A stretch of 51,574 nt of DNA, from assembly GCA_002011165.2 (NCBI GenBank), contig MTMI02000001.1, forward strand, positions 1 to 51,574, in the 5' to 3' direction. The notes under the pieces were generated by a model that searched no databases, was not told where the DNA came from, and worked only from the letters and a program-made list of their open reading frames with translations. Positions 1 through 8,105 of this stretch are shown piece after piece. The stretch's first letter is position 1; each line of letters opens with the position of its first letter. The position numbers were made by a program, and so were the translations under genes. The stretch comes from Candidatus Mnemosynella biddleae. GTDB taxonomy: Archaea > Halobacteriota > Archaeoglobi > Mnemosynellales > Mnemosynellaceae.

Positions 1-2
1 AG

Positions 3-617
3 AGGGGATTTCCTAAGGGTTCATCGATTCTTTTTGAAGTTGGAGAGGGTGTGACAAGAGAAATGTATCATAGGTTTGATGGTATGATTACAATGAACTT
101 CTTGAGAAATGGAAGAAAAGTCTACGTTATTCCGACTCTTGGGACTGATAAAGAGAGAAGTTTAAAGGAAATCCAGCCCTTTCTCGGAAAGGATGAATTG
201 AAGAATTTGAGTTTTATAGAGTGTGAGTGGGGCAAAGAAAGGCTCAGGGGAGAGGAGGCTATAGAGGAGGCTGAAAAAGTTTACGAGATCAAGAGTGAGT
301 TAAGAGGGAAAGAGCTGGAGGAGTTAACCGTTGTAGGAATGGATTCCCTATATTCCAGATATGGAGAGGCTACACCCATTGCAGTGGAAGAGGGTGAGAG
401 ATATATAAGAGATACGAAAGGACTAGCTCTCTTCATTGTCAAACCCGGATTTCCGTTTTTGGAGGAGATTTCAAACCTCTGCGACATCCACATAAAAATG
501 GAAAATATCTGCGGAGTTCCTGTGGTAAGAGGAAAGAAGCCGAAGACCCAGTATTATGCGATGATGGTGGACCTCTCTGAGGGATTTCCGAGAGTGGAGT
601 TTGAGAGAATTGAATAA
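3..617 (+). CDS. C-terminal fragment of a RecA/KaiC/GvpD-like protein (cut by window edge)
   Basis: The reading frame is open from the left edge, so the gene begins outside the window. A GTG at 51 is only an internal codon. The first visible residues (GSSILFEVGEG) look like the strand and loop before a Walker A site in KaiC/GvpD-type RecA-fold proteins. A canonical GxxGxGKT is absent from what can be seen, so this may be a degenerate ATPase domain. The rest alternates strands and charged helices and ends with an RVEFERIE tail. No membrane segment or signal is visible. Family assignment is weak; a conserved hypothetical protein is the safe reading. Confidence 0.5.
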   Translation, partial: RGFPKGSSILFEVGEGVTREMYHRFDGMITMNFLRNGRKVYVIPTLGTDKERSLKEIQPFLGKDELKNLSFIECEWGKERLRGEEAIEEAEKVYEIKSELRGKELEELTVVGMDSLYSRYGEATPIAVEEGERYIRDTKGLALFIVKPGFPFLEEISNLCDIHIKMENICGVPVVRGKKPKTQYYAMMVDLSEGFPRVEFERIE

Positions 618-734
618 ATGTGACTGGAAAACAATTTTACTCAAATTTTCATGAATTTTTATATAGAACATTCGGAAAAATCGAGTTGATCGATTTCTTT
701 AAAACATCACAAATCTTAAATTGTGGAAATGACG

Positions 735-742
735 ATAAATTA
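735..742 (+). promoter_or_regulatory. TATA box of the tRNA-Arg gene
   Basis: An AT-only octamer (ATAAATTA) lies about 28 bases upstream of the first base of tRNA-Arg, the usual archaeal TATA-to-start distance. The surrounding 618-766 stretch is AT-rich and shows no other gene. Confidence 0.45.
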
Positions 743-766
743 TGAGCTCACTCCTCAAGATTGCTT

Positions 767-841
767 GGGCCCGTGGCCTAGTCAGGATAGGGCGGCGGCC
801 TTCTAAGCCGCAGGTCGGGGGTTCGAATCCCCCCGGGTCCG
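767..841 (+). tRNA. tRNA-Arg (anticodon UCU)
   Basis: A complete cloverleaf can be folded by eye. The 7-bp acceptor stem pairs GGGCCCG with CGGGTCC (one G-U pair), the anticodon stem pairs GCGGC with GCCGC around the loop CTTCTAA, and the T arm is GGGGG-TTCGAAT-CCCCC. The anticodon TCT reads AGA/AGG, the dominant arginine codons in this window. No intron and no encoded CCA are seen; the discriminator base is G. Confidence 0.97.
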
Positions 842-866
842 TTATTCCATCTCTATGCTATTACAC

Positions 867-872
867 TTTTTT
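867..872 (+). terminator. Oligo-T terminator after tRNA-Arg
   Basis: A run of six T lies 26 bases past the tRNA end, in the short gap before the convergent acetyltransferase gene. Archaeal RNA polymerase commonly stops at such tracts without needing a hairpin. Position and composition are the only evidence. Confidence 0.35.
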
Positions 873-898
873 GGTCTTAAAGAGCGGATGCAGAAATC

Positions 899-1330
899 TT
901 AGCGTAATTTAATTCTCATGCACACTGCCGTTGATGGACATAAATCTCTGAACTCAGCTGTTTCCTGAATTTCTGATGGAACCTCACATCGATTAATTTC
1001 CTCAAAACCAAGTTTCTTAAAGAAGTCTCTTGCGGTTAGCGTTAAAAGATAGATTTCTTCCACTCCCCTATTCCTCGCATACTCTATGAGCCTATTACAT
1101 AACGCCTTTCCGTATCCCTTTCCCCTAAACGAATCCATTATGAGAATCGATCGCAATAAACCAAAATTACCGTAAATTTCAACTCCTCCTATGCCGACGA
1201 ATTCATTTTTTGTTTCCACAATGAAAAAATGAGAAGTATCCAGAGATATGTCCTCATGAGGAAGACAATTTTCTTTTAGAAGTTTCTTTATATACGGTAG
1301 ATCTTCTTTACCTGCTTTTTTTATCCTCAT
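899..1330 (-). CDS. GNAT N-acetyltransferase, ArsN2-like
   Basis: A 143-residue GNAT-fold protein. The acetyl-CoA loop is visible in the middle as a Q/RxxGxG-type motif (FRGKGYGKAL), preceded by a hydrophobic strand (LLRSILI). The C-terminal part, with LGFEEINRCEVPSEIQ and then FRDLCPSTAVCM, closely resembles the tail typical of ArsN2 proteins, which occur in bacterial arsenic-resistance clusters. No other ars gene is in the window, so an arsenic link rests on family resemblance alone. The true substrate could be any small amine or an N-terminus. It is a single gene, divergent from the aminotransferase at 1458. Confidence 0.8.
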   Translation of the reverse strand: MRIKKAGKEDLPYIKKLLKENCLPHEDISLDTSHFFIVETKNEFVGIGGVEIYGNFGLLRSILIMDSFRGKGYGKALCNRLIEYARNRGVEEIYLLTLTARDFFKKLGFEEINRCEVPSEIQETAEFRDLCPSTAVCMRIKLR

Positions 1331-1423
1331 CTATTTCACACTTCAGAGGATACATTTGTTTTCGCATATTAAACTATTTTAGCTTTGAGTTTCAATAACT
1401 TTTGGTAATTATTCATTTGGAAA

Positions 1424-1433
1424 ATATTATAAA
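1424..1433 (+). promoter_or_regulatory. BRE/TATA promoter of the aminotransferase gene
   Basis: A TATA box (ATATTATAAA), preceded by a purine-rich TTGGAAA element that could serve as BRE, lies about 29 bases before the ATG at 1458. That spacing predicts a leaderless or nearly leaderless mRNA. Confidence 0.55.
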
Positions 1434-1457
1434 CTGGAATAACCTGAGAGAGTTTTC

Positions 1458-2621
1458 ATGGGAAAAAACCGACTGTCCGAGAGGGTGAATTGCTTCACAG
1501 AATCAGTAATCAGAGATATGACAAGAGTTGCACTAAGATATGGAGCGATAAATCTGGCTCAAGGATTTCCAGATTTTGAGGCACCAATGGAATTAAAAGA
1601 AGCAGCTTCAAAAGCTGTATTCGATGATTACAACCAATATACCATAACATGGGGACTTCCTGAGTTGAGAGAAGCGATAAGTGAGAAGGTGAAAAAATAC
1701 AACGGAATAGAGTGCGATCCAGAGAGTGAAATAACTGTGACATGTGGAACCACGGAAGCGATGATGGCGACAATGCTTGCAATAATAAATCCGGGAGATG
1801 AAGTTGTTGTTTTCGAACCTTTTTATGAAAATTACGGCCCAGACGCTATAGTTTCTGGTGCCAAACCCAGATACGTTGCTCTCAAAGGAGAGAAATTCGA
1901 ATTTGATGAAGAAGAGTTGAAGAATGCTATCTCGGATAGAACGAAGGCGATAATAGTGAATACTCCACACAACCCCACAGGAAAAGTCTTCAAAAAACAC
2001 GAGCTCAAATTGATTGCTGATCTCTGTGAGGATTACGATGTTATAGCAGTGACAGACGAAGTTTACGAGCATCTCATCTATGATGGAAAGAAACACATAA
2101 GCATCGCAACAATCGGAAACATGGCAGAAAGAACGGTTACGATTAGCGGAGTCTCCAAGACTTATAGTGTCACGGGATGGAGAATTGGATATGCGATAGC
2201 TCCTAAAGACATAACTCTTGGAATAAGAAGGGCTCACGACTTTTTAACAGTTGGAGCTCCTGCACCGCTTCAGAAAGCTTCTGTAACAGCTCTTCAACTT
2301 CCGGAAAGTTACTATAGAGAGCTTGTGGAAATATACGACAGAAAGAGGAGGATGTTGTATGAGGCTCTCAAAAACTCGAATTTCGATTGCCATCTTCCTG
2401 AAGGAGCCTATTACATTCTCGCTGATTTCGGAGGTAAAATGGAGATGGATGATCTAGAGTTCTCGCTTTATTTAACCAGAGAAGTGGGAGTGGCACCTGT
2501 GCCAGGAAGTGCTTTCTACCACACCAGAGAACTTGGAAGAACTAAGGTTAGATTCACATTCTCCAAAAAAGATGAAACTCTCGAAGAGGCAACGAGAAGA
2601 TTGAGACAATTCAGCCTATAA
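1458..2621 (+). CDS. PLP-dependent aminotransferase, class I/II
   Basis: A 387-residue fold-type I aminotransferase of normal length. Visible landmarks are the N-terminal substrate-site segment INLAQGFPDF, the NTPHNPTGKVF motif (Asn that orients PLP), the TDEVYEHL segment (Asp/Tyr contacts to PLP), and the Schiff-base lysine in SGVSKTYSVTGWRIGY. The LAQGFPDF signature is typical of the kynurenine/methionine/glutamine transaminase-like branch rather than classic aspartate aminotransferase. The exact amino donor cannot be read from sequence. The ATG follows a good TATA box at leaderless distance. Its 3' end overlaps the convergent gene at 2611 by 11 bases. Confidence 0.92.
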   Translation: MGKNRLSERVNCFTESVIRDMTRVALRYGAINLAQGFPDFEAPMELKEAASKAVFDDYNQYTITWGLPELREAISEKVKKYNGIECDPESEITVTCGTTEAMMATMLAIINPGDEVVVFEPFYENYGPDAIVSGAKPRYVALKGEKFEFDEEELKNAISDRTKAIIVNTPHNPTGKVFKKHELKLIADLCEDYDVIAVTDEVYEHLIYDGKKHISIATIGNMAERTVTISGVSKTYSVTGWRIGYAIAPKDITLGIRRAHDFLTVGAPAPLQKASVTALQLPESYYRELVEIYDRKRRMLYEALKNSNFDCHLPEGAYYILADFGGKMEMDDLEFSLYLTREVGVAPVPGSAFYHTRELGRTKVRFTFSKKDETLEEATRRLRQFSL

Positions 2622-3063
2622 TTCTTTTATTTACTTCTCTGAGAATTTCGGTAAGAATTCTCTGAATGTCCTCTTCAACATTTTCAGCACCTCTCTCTTC
2701 AAACTTCAGAAGCGTTTCGATGTTTTCTATGACCTCCCCTATGATCTCCAGCATCTCCTCCCTTGTGATCATTCCAGAGTAATAAGGATAGAGGAATGTC
2801 GTTCCAGATCGGATGATCTTCTTCTTGAAAAGTGCATAGACATTTGATACTTCCTGGCGTGAATATGGTTCTTTAACAAAAGAGTTCATCTCAGGAAGTC
2901 TTTCTCCAACCTCTTTCATCGCAATTCTTCCCCTTTCATCCCTCATTCTCGAACAGACTCGAGCAATGATCCACTCTCTTGCTGTGAAGTGCGTGTAACT
3001 CTTCAAAAATTCCGTGATTTTTGAGCTCTCTTTCTTCCCGAATTTCTTGAACTTCTTCTTCAT
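2611..3063 (-). CDS. Conserved archaeal protein of unknown function (DUF5806-like?)
   Basis: A 150-residue soluble basic protein with a Lys-rich start (MKKKFKKFGKKES), a central segment with REWIIARVCSRMRDERG and MKEVGERLPEM, then FLYPYYSGMIT and an acidic helical tail. The pattern recalls a conserved archaeal family that I associate with DUF5806, but this is from memory and uncertain. No catalytic motif, metal site or membrane helix is visible. It follows the IorA-like gene by 24 bases and probably shares its transcript. The stop overlaps the convergent aminotransferase gene. Confidence 0.7.
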   Translation of the reverse strand: MKKKFKKFGKKESSKITEFLKSYTHFTAREWIIARVCSRMRDERGRIAMKEVGERLPEMNSFVKEPYSRQEVSNVYALFKKKIIRSGTTFLYPYYSGMITREEMLEIIGEVIENIETLLKFEERGAENVEEDIQRILTEILREVNKRIIG

Positions 3064-3087
3064 TGTATTTATCTGGTTGAAATACCT

Positions 3088-4578
3088 CTACTTATATTTA
3101 TCTTCAGGGCATCTTCTGTGATAAACCAAGATGTCAAATCCCCTTCTTCCGAGAGACTCTTCAAAAATCTTCTCGAGCTCCTCCTTTTCCTCAGAAGTTG
3201 AAACCCTCTTCACTCCGAGAGCTCTTAGAAGTTCTTCAATGCTAACTCCTCTAACATTCGGGGTCTTCTGAAAACCAGACATTGCCGCAGCTTCATTATC
3301 CACGATGACGAGGAGGACATTTGAGTCATTTAGAGATGCATCGAGAATTCCGTAAATTCCAGAGTGGAAGAAAGCGCTATCACCCATTATTGCGATTGTT
3401 TTCTCTTCTTTTAGCGAGAATCCTCTTGCAATTCCGGCTGATGAGCCCATATTAAGTTTGACATCAAGAAGCTCATAAGGAGGTGCTCTCAACCTCACAG
3501 AGCATCCGCTGTCACCTGCAATAAAGATCTTCCTTTCTCCCGCAACTTTCAGAATCGCTTCTGCAACATCCTCATAGGGGCATTGCTCACATAATCCAGA
3601 AGGTTTTCTGATTTCTTCCGGATATTTTGGCATTTCTCCTCTCCTAAACGCCTCTATTGTCCTTTTAACATCTTCTTCTGTCAATCTACCGAGCTTCACG
3701 TTTCCCGTTTCCTTTCCAAAAACCTGAGATGATATCCCCCTGAGATGCATTTCCGATCTCAGATGTCTTTCCACGAATGCCTCAACTTCTTCGAGTACGA
3801 GAATTTTTTTGAATTTTGCTAGCTTTTCAGGAAGTGTGGACGGAAGAGGATAGATTGTTTCGAGTGCGATAAGATTTTTCTCTCTTACTTTGCTCGCCAC
3901 AAACCCAGATGCAAGAATAACTTCTTCCCCTTCATCGGGGAGTCTCAACCATTCGTCAAAAATTTTTGAGATGACTTTCAATTTTTCATGAAGTTTTCTG
4001 TGATTCCCTTCAACGTTTTCCATTGTAGAGATCCACTTTTTCCGTTCTCTCAAAAGATTCTTTTCTGGTTTCTTGATTTCATGGTATTTGCCCTCGGTAT
4101 AACAGAAATCTGCGGTGAATCTCACAACCACAGGGAGTCTGAGATCCTCTGAGAGTGTGAGTGCACTTTTCAGAACTTCAGGAGCTCTTTCATGAGATGA
4201 AGGTTCAAGAACCGGTAGTTCCATGAAAGAAGCGAGAACTCTGCTATCCTGCTCGTTTTGGGACCTCGTTGCACCCGGATCATCTCCGACTATGATAAGA
4301 AGAGCTGAATTAACTCCAGTAAGATTAGCGCACATGATCGGATCGACAATATGATTCATTCCAACGTGCTTAATTACAACTGCACTCCTTATACCAGCAA
4401 AAGAGGCTCCCAGCGCAGTTTCAATAGCTGAAAGCTCATTGACAGCCCATTCAGCATTAAGACCTCTTTCCATCAGAATTTCGGCAACTCTCGTGACCGG
4501 AGACCCTGGGTGACCTGTAATAAATTCTATTCCCAATTCTTCGAGTGCTCTTGCAATTATCTCATCACCACGTGACAT
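3088..4578 (-). CDS. IorA-like thiamine-diphosphate 2-oxoacid oxidoreductase subunit lacking the ferredoxin domain
   Basis: A 496-residue relative of indolepyruvate:ferredoxin oxidoreductase alpha (IorA). The N-terminal pyrimidine-binding domain has GHPGSPVTRV, the conserved NELSAIETALGAS glutamate region and VKHVG-type and NEQDSR motifs. After a linker the PP-binding domain has LCEQCPY, GDSGCSVRL and the GDSAFFHSG-to-VDNEAAAM pair typical of TPP/Mg binding. Standard IorA is about 600 residues and ends with two [4Fe-4S] clusters; here the chain stops after the TPP domain with HRRCPEDKYK. No iorB is nearby. It may be a decarboxylase-like variant or use separate electron carriers. Confidence 0.85.
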   Translation of the reverse strand: MSRGDEIIARALEELGIEFITGHPGSPVTRVAEILMERGLNAEWAVNELSAIETALGASFAGIRSAVVIKHVGMNHIVDPIMCANLTGVNSALLIIVGDDPGATRSQNEQDSRVLASFMELPVLEPSSHERAPEVLKSALTLSEDLRLPVVVRFTADFCYTEGKYHEIKKPEKNLLRERKKWISTMENVEGNHRKLHEKLKVISKIFDEWLRLPDEGEEVILASGFVASKVREKNLIALETIYPLPSTLPEKLAKFKKILVLEEVEAFVERHLRSEMHLRGISSQVFGKETGNVKLGRLTEEDVKRTIEAFRRGEMPKYPEEIRKPSGLCEQCPYEDVAEAILKVAGERKIFIAGDSGCSVRLRAPPYELLDVKLNMGSSAGIARGFSLKEEKTIAIMGDSAFFHSGIYGILDASLNDSNVLLVIVDNEAAAMSGFQKTPNVRGVSIEELLRALGVKRVSTSEEKEELEKIFEESLGRRGFDILVYHRRCPEDKYK

Positions 4579-4615
4579 ATAAAAAGAAAGGAATTTTGGA
4601 GAATAAAAAAGTAAG

Positions 4616-5857
4616 TCAGAGACAGTTTACAATTATCTCCTCCACGTCTTTCTTCTCAACTCTTCTGGGATTTCCAACCAGAAGTCTCTGCTGTCTCTCA
4701 ATCACTAGCTCTGCAAGCTCAGGAATATCCTCCTCTCTAACTCCGAGCTCTGAAAGACCTCTCGGGATATTCACATCCTTAGAGAGTTCTCTCACCGCTT
4801 CAGCAGACTTCTTCGCCACCTCTAAAACATCAAGACCTTCAGTTTTTATTCCCATGAGTTCTGCTATTTCAGCGAATCTCTTTGGATTGCTCGAAGCATT
4901 AAATTCCATAACAGCTGGAAGAATGATTGCCATCGTAACTCCATGAGCACTATGATACCTTCCTCCAACTACCATTCCAATTGCATGAGTTGCACCAAGC
5001 CCAGCATTTGTAAATGCAATTCCAGCAAGCAGACTTGCCAAAGCCATCTTCTTTCTCGCTTCCAGATCCTCTCCATTGTTGTAAGCTCTTCTAAGACTCT
5101 CCGCGATGAGTTCTATGGCCTTCTTTGCGTAGAGATCTGTAATCGGATTTCCTCCGTTGTAATCAGGTCTCGTCATTGCACTTGCTTTGGCTTTCCTTTC
5201 ATATCTTCTTGTTGTATAAGCCTCGATGGCATGAGAGAGAGCATCCATCCCAGAAGATGCGGTGGGAGCAGGAGGAAGAGAAACAGTGAGCAGAGGATCT
5301 ACAAGCGCAATATCCGGTCTCATGTATCTACTTGAAATTCCTACTTTGATCTCCTTATCCGGAATCGAGACGACTGAGACTGGAGAGACTTCAGATCCGG
5401 TTCCAGAGGTCGTTGGAACAGCTATTATTGGAAGACCTTTTCCAGGGACTCTTTTACCTTTGCCAGTTGGAGGTGCTATGTAATCGAGAACTTCTCCTCC
5501 GTGTTTGTATATCACATTCACCGCCTTTGCAACATCTATAGAACTTCCTCCACCAATTGCGACAAGTATTTCTGGTTTAAATCTCCTGAGAGCCTCTAGT
5601 GCATCTTCGAAGACGTTGAGAGATGGCTCGGGTTCAACTCTGTCATAAATCTCATACTCAAGATCTTTATCAAGTGTTTCGACAACCTCATCTACAATTC
5701 CAGCCTTTCTCACACCTTCATCAGTCAGGAAGAGAATTCTGGATGCTCCAAACATTTTTGCTTCTTCTGAGAGCTCTAAAATTGCTTCCTCACCGAATTT
5801 GATCTTAGAAGGTGTACTAAAGTCCCAAACAGTCTCTGCTTTGAACAATTTCATCAC
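4616..5857 (-). CDS. Iron-containing alcohol dehydrogenase
   Basis: A 413-residue group III (Fe-ADH) dehydrogenase. The NAD(P) loop GGGSSIDVAKAVN and the following PTTSGTGSEVSP are clear. The metal ligands are recognisable as Asp in ALVDPLLT, His in MDALSHAIEAYT, His in GATHAIGM and His in YHSAHGVTM. An insertion between the first two histidine helices (around MTRPDYNGGNPI) is often seen in archaeal and anaerobe members. It would oxidise an alcohol or reduce an aldehyde with NAD(P); the substrate is unknown. It lies 37 bases upstream of the IorA-like gene, so a linked aldehyde/2-oxoacid step is possible. Confidence 0.92.
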   Translation of the reverse strand: MMKLFKAETVWDFSTPSKIKFGEEAILELSEEAKMFGASRILFLTDEGVRKAGIVDEVVETLDKDLEYEIYDRVEPEPSLNVFEDALEALRRFKPEILVAIGGGSSIDVAKAVNVIYKHGGEVLDYIAPPTGKGKRVPGKGLPIIAVPTTSGTGSEVSPVSVVSIPDKEIKVGISSRYMRPDIALVDPLLTVSLPPAPTASSGMDALSHAIEAYTTRRYERKAKASAMTRPDYNGGNPITDLYAKKAIELIAESLRRAYNNGEDLEARKKMALASLLAGIAFTNAGLGATHAIGMVVGGRYHSAHGVTMAIILPAVMEFNASSNPKRFAEIAELMGIKTEGLDVLEVAKKSAEAVRELSKDVNIPRGLSELGVREEDIPELAELVIERQQRLLVGNPRRVEKKDVEEIIVNCL

Positions 5858-5969
5858 CCTCTGGCTAGTTCTCTTATTTATTCATTAAAAAATTTCCGAG
5901 ATTAGAGTGTTGAAGATGTCCCTATAGATTAGATGATAATACTGTGAAGGGATGTTGAATTGTGGAATC

Positions 5970-6863
5970 TCATGAAGTTATCCTCAGATAAGTTTCATAC
6001 AGTTTTTCTGCAATCTCTATGATTTTTTCACTTTCCTTCACATTTCTCATTCTCTCGGGAATTTTCTCCATTCCGAGCTCGGCTCCTTTCATCGCTCCGG
6101 TAATTGATGCAATAGTATCCGTGTCTCCTCCGCAGTTCACGGCCTTTAAAACTGCTTCTTCGAATGACTCGGAAGAGAAATAACAGTAGAAAGAGAAGGG
6201 AATTGCTTCAAAGCTCATAAAGCTGTTTCCAATCTCTTTAATCGCTTCTTCTGGTGCTTCATCTCTCATCTCGTAAGCAAACTGAATCTTTTCAGCAGTG
6301 AGGTCATCATAATTGGCACATCTTCTTAGAACTTCTTCTATAGGTTTTTCTCCCCTGAGAATACATGCTATTGCAATTGCAATCGCGACTGAGGAAGCAA
6401 CTGCTGACTCCCCTCTGTGAGTTATGATGGATGAAATTACTGCGTAATTCTCGACGAGGTCCAAACTGAAATGATAGAGAAGTCCGATTGGTGCCACTCT
6501 CATTGCAGAACCATCTGTATTAGAATGAGTTCCAGAGTTCTTCCAATGAATGCCATTTTTTATGAGTTCTATTGCTCTTTTTGAAGTTGGGCCGTATCTT
6601 CTGAAGCTCTCAAGAGTTTTCAATCTCTCTGCAAAGTCCTCAGGAGAGAAATAAAGAGTTGAAGAGAGAGATTCTGCGAGAATAAGAGTTAATTCAGTAT
6701 CATCAGTCCACTCCCCTGCCTGAAATCCATCTTGAGATGGTAGAAAGTCATTAATCCATCCATAGAGCTTCTTTACTTCTTCATAGCTCATACCTTCTAC
6801 TGGCATTCCGAGAGAGTCACCTATGGCAACTCCAAGCAGACATCCAATAAATTTCGACTTCAT
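5970..6863 (-). CDS. ADP-ribosylglycohydrolase family protein (DraG/ARH-like)
   Basis: A 297-residue all-helical hydrolase. The opening GCLLGVAIGDSLGMPVEGM is the standard ARH start, followed by the metal site EWTDDTELTL (Thr-Asp-Asp) and, near the end, NCGGDTDTIASITGAM, which supplies the second set of Mg-binding aspartates. All catalytic positions look intact. The family removes ADP-ribose from proteins or small molecules. It sits only 4 bases after the tautomerase gene and is the last member of a hydratase-tautomerase-hydrolase operon. The reason for that pairing is not evident. Confidence 0.93.
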   Translation of the reverse strand: MKSKFIGCLLGVAIGDSLGMPVEGMSYEEVKKLYGWINDFLPSQDGFQAGEWTDDTELTLILAESLSSTLYFSPEDFAERLKTLESFRRYGPTSKRAIELIKNGIHWKNSGTHSNTDGSAMRVAPIGLLYHFSLDLVENYAVISSIITHRGESAVASSVAIAIAIACILRGEKPIEEVLRRCANYDDLTAEKIQFAYEMRDEAPEEAIKEIGNSFMSFEAIPFSFYCYFSSESFEEAVLKAVNCGGDTDTIASITGAMKGAELGMEKIPERMRNVKESEKIIEIAEKLYETYLRITS

Positions 6864-6867
6864 AACT

Positions 6868-7059
6868 TTACATTCCTAGTTCTTCTGCGGTTTTTCCACC
6901 GATAGCAAAGCTTTTCTTTGGGACATCGAAGATTAGAACTCTTACTCTCTCCGGAGCTACTCCAAGTGCTTCTTCTATAGCTTTTGTTACCTTTTCCATT
7001 AGGATTTTCTTCTGTTCTTCTGTCCTTCCTTCAAGCATGTAAACCATAACTATTGGCAT
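6868..7059 (-). CDS. 4-oxalocrotonate tautomerase family protein
   Basis: A tiny beta-alpha-beta tautomerase of 63 residues. Members need Pro as the processed N-terminal residue, acting as general base. The ATG at 7059 gives Met-Pro-Ile-Val, so I chose it over the GTG at 7071. A GAGGTG ribosome site lies 9 bases upstream of this ATG. The chain then has a long helix (TEEQKKILMEKVTKAIEEALG) and a second strand, PERVRVLIFDVP. In the meta-cleavage pathway this enzyme isomerises 2-hydroxymuconate. The gene upstream encodes a matching hydratase/decarboxylase. Confidence 0.9.
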   Translation of the reverse strand: MPIVMVYMLEGRTEEQKKILMEKVTKAIEEALGVAPERVRVLIFDVPKKSFAIGGKTAEELGM

Positions 7060-7077
7060 TTTCCTTTTCACCTCTCC

Positions 7078-7860
7078 TTATACAATTTTAACAGATGCAC
7101 ATCCTATGGAGGAGATGACCCTAAAACTATCTCCTTTCCTCGCTCTTATAGCCTCACTCAGAGCTCCGCTAAGCACAATGCTTCCTCTCGGGAGGATTTC
7201 AAAGCGATTATAAAGATGATTCACAAGCATCGCAACCGAATTGGCTGGATTTCCAAGAACTGCTGAGCCAGATGAGGTTTTGAGAATCTCACCGTTCTTT
7301 TCAAAGATTACACCAATATTTCTAAGATCCAAGGATTCAGGAGGAGTTCCACATCCCACAATGAATCGAGATGAGGAGCAGTTGTCTGCTACCACACTTG
7401 GAAGATCGAATTTGAAATCTCTATATCTACTATCGATTACCTCGATTGCAGGTGCAATAAGTTCTGTTGACGCTAAAACATCTAAAGGAGTGCAACAAGG
7501 TCCCTCAAGATCTTTCTTAATAATGAAAGCGATTTCGGGTTCAATCTTTGGATGAATGAGCTCATCTAGGGAGATCTTACCACCATTTGGAATCATAAAA
7601 TAATCTGCAAGAAATCCAAAAATCGGAGTTCCAACACCCATCTGACGCATTTTCGCTCTTGAAGTCAATCCAATCTTGTAACCTATGATCTTGTGGCCTC
7701 TAGAAATTTTCCTTCTCTTTAACTCATCCTGAATAACATAAGCCTCTTCAAGAGTTATCTCATATTCATCGGTGATTTTATCAGTTTCTCTTCTCTCAAG
7801 CTCACATCTATCCAGATGTTCTGCAATCTCCTTTATTTTTCTCTCGTCAATTCCCATCAA
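7078..7860 (-). CDS. 2-keto-4-pentenoate hydratase / 4-oxalocrotonate decarboxylase family protein
   Basis: A 260-residue member of the fumarylacetoacetase-like hydratase/decarboxylase family. Typical motifs are EEAYVIQDEL, GYKIGLTSRA, GVGTPIFGFLADYF, the metal-binding IEPEIAF (Glu-x-Glu) and the second acidic site PAIEVIDSRYRDF. The C-terminus ends with VLSGALSEAIRARKGD, as in DmpE/DmpH-type enzymes. It either hydrates 2-oxopent-4-enoate or decarboxylates 4-oxalocrotonate; the sequence alone does not decide. It is the first gene of the operon with the tautomerase, which supports a ring-cleavage or similar 2-oxo-diacid route. Confidence 0.9.
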   Translation of the reverse strand: MMGIDERKIKEIAEHLDRCELERRETDKITDEYEITLEEAYVIQDELKRRKISRGHKIIGYKIGLTSRAKMRQMGVGTPIFGFLADYFMIPNGGKISLDELIHPKIEPEIAFIIKKDLEGPCCTPLDVLASTELIAPAIEVIDSRYRDFKFDLPSVVADNCSSSRFIVGCGTPPESLDLRNIGVIFEKNGEILKTSSGSAVLGNPANSVAMLVNHLYNRFEILPRGSIVLSGALSEAIRARKGDSFRVISSIGCASVKIV

Positions 7861-7994
7861 AAATTTGATTTTGTTCCATTATATTTAATTATGGTGATTT
7901 TTCGGTTTGTCTTAATTTTCAAATTTAACTTCCCTCCAAGCGTCTTGAGAACAGAGACATAAAGAGAGTTTTTTTTTTTGGGAGTATGAAAGTA

Positions 7995-8066
7995 TGCGCC
8001 GACCGGGATTCGAACCCGGGCTGGCGGCTTGGAAGGCCGCAGTCATAACCACTAGACCATCGGCGC
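7995..8066 (-). tRNA. tRNA-Gly (anticodon UCC)
   Basis: On the minus strand the acceptor stem GCGCCGA pairs with TCGGCGC, the anticodon stem GCGGC/GCCGC encloses CTTCCAA, and the T arm is CCGGG-TTCGAAT-CCCGG. The anticodon TCC reads GGA/GGG. There is no intron and no encoded CCA; the discriminator base is A. A T-rich tract (read on the minus strand as A-rich) and no other gene fill the flanks at 7861-8105. Confidence 0.97.
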
Positions 8067-8105
8067 ACTTCGAGGATTATGATTATGGAGTGGAAGTATT
8101 AAATT

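Noticed and set aside
1510-2237. Long minus-strand open frames inside the first aminotransferase gene (90 and 209 codons)
   Set aside because: They are shadows of the aminotransferase, whose complete motif set is in the plus frame; the antisense translations have no recognisable domain and Ser/Phe/Tyr-rich noise composition.
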